Both the position numbers and the translations under genes were made by a program. From Argyresthia goedartella (Eukaryota > Arthropoda > Insecta > Lepidoptera > Argyresthiidae), in assembly GCA_949825045.1 (NCBI GenBank), contig OX463835.1, forward strand, positions 21,469,201 to 21,533,200: 64,000 bases of DNA, in the 5' to 3' direction. Positions within the stretch are counted from its first letter, which is position 1. Every line of letters begins with the position of its first letter. This document shows, in pieces, positions 63,559-64,000 of the stretch. The notes under the pieces are model-generated. The model searched no databases. It was not told the DNA's origin and saw only the letters and a list, made by a program, of their open reading frames with translations.

Positions 63559-64000
63559 CCTGTGGGGGATGGATGACGAAGGAATGGTCATTTTTAATGG
63601 GAAGTGGTCACTACCATGTGTAAGGTTCAACCTATGCCAGAAGATCAGGGAAGCCAGGTCTGGGGAACATAGTGACAAGTCAACACAGCTTTTGTTTTGA
63701 TTTGGGGGAGTTAATCGTGTAGCTGAACCATCATTCAGCAAACATAGGTTTAAATCATCAAAGAGATCTACCAGGGCCCTACCAAAACTGTCGTTGCGAG
63801 GGGAACCCCAAGCCGAGTGATGGCCATCAAAGCCACCTAATATTAGATAAGGGGGGGTTAAAACCGAAAATATACGTCTTAAATCTGGAAGAAAGGTTAA
63901 ATTAGGATGAGGGGTATATATGGAAAGAATAGAAATACCTTGAACAACAACGCCTACTACACTAATTTCATTGTTATGGGGGGGAATAGGAATTGAAATA
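63559..64000 (-). pseudogene. LINE ORF2 endonuclease part, continues beyond the window
   Basis: APE-type endonuclease of the LINE at 55980-59136, displaced by the copia insertion. Motifs: GISILSIYTPHPN, LILGGFDGHHSAWGSP (Asn of the usual GDFNAHH replaced; the Asp-His region otherwise kept), LNDGSATRL, and GSDHFPL near the end. The frame is open from the window edge to the copia junction. The usual GDFN reads GGFD, which may impair catalysis. Confidence 0.8.

Overview
The window is eukaryotic and almost certainly from a moth or butterfly (Lepidoptera). The main evidence is a repeat that I know as very common in lepidopteran genomes, with a consensus like 'gtacggaaccc..cgtgcgcgagtccgactcgcacttggccgg'-type sequence broken here into short matches near 18270-18325, 25960-26006 and 26551-26588. 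I see no convincing host gene in 64 kb. The sequence is a dense nest of transposable elements, several with complete boundaries.

Layout. 1-490: hAT N-terminal fragment. 625-1354: TA-flanked inverted-repeat element holding an IS630-type relic. 1395-1662: foldback MITE. 2344-5348: complete hAT element with an exact 8-bp target duplication and an intact two-exon transposase (663 aa). 6440-9717: half of an ISL2EU-like element whose transposase has a cysteine-rich N-terminus and a C-terminal SWIM motif. Its terminal repeat is split by LINE copy 1 (9718-14905, minus; 12-bp target duplication). 15909-17752: IS630/Tc1-type (DDE_3) element with TA duplications. 18765-19341: relic of a hAT relative. 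19900-23705: jockey/CR1-like LINE interrupted by another retroelement end. 23.7-30.5 kb: mostly non-coding repeats, a LINE C-terminus, an IS630 C-terminal tail, one MITE and a strong hairpin. 30.57-35.75 kb: a two-gene ISL2EU element with ~230-bp terminal inverted repeats, an intact three-exon THAP transposase (541 aa) on the plus strand and a converging SAP-SWIM gene that has lost its nuclease end. 36.5-38.65 kb: decayed BEL/Pao gag-protease, abutting a LINE ORF1 (38639-39928, minus). 41699-53078: two near-identical copies of the LINE seen at 9.7-14.9 kb, head to head, only 108 bp apart. 53.1-55.9 kb: decayed PIF/Harbinger element with transposase and Myb/SANT genes. 55.98-64 kb: a second RNase H-bearing LINE family, split by a nearly intact Ty1/copia element (59137-63553) with 108-bp LTRs.

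How parts relate. The order of insertion can be read in several places: copia into a LINE; LINE copy 1 into an ISL2EU terminal repeat; a MITE into LINE copy 2; a LINE C-terminal fragment into the ISL2EU SAP-SWIM gene. The flanks of the two head-to-head LINE copies look exchanged, which suggests an inversion by recombination between them. The elements most likely to be, or recently to have been, active are the hAT at 2344-5348, the THAP transposase at 30892-33376 and the copia element. I did not find a clearly new defence or regulatory system; the most unusual items are the transposase fusions, the LINE tail minisatellite that stays partly open as a reading frame, and several small fold-back structures.
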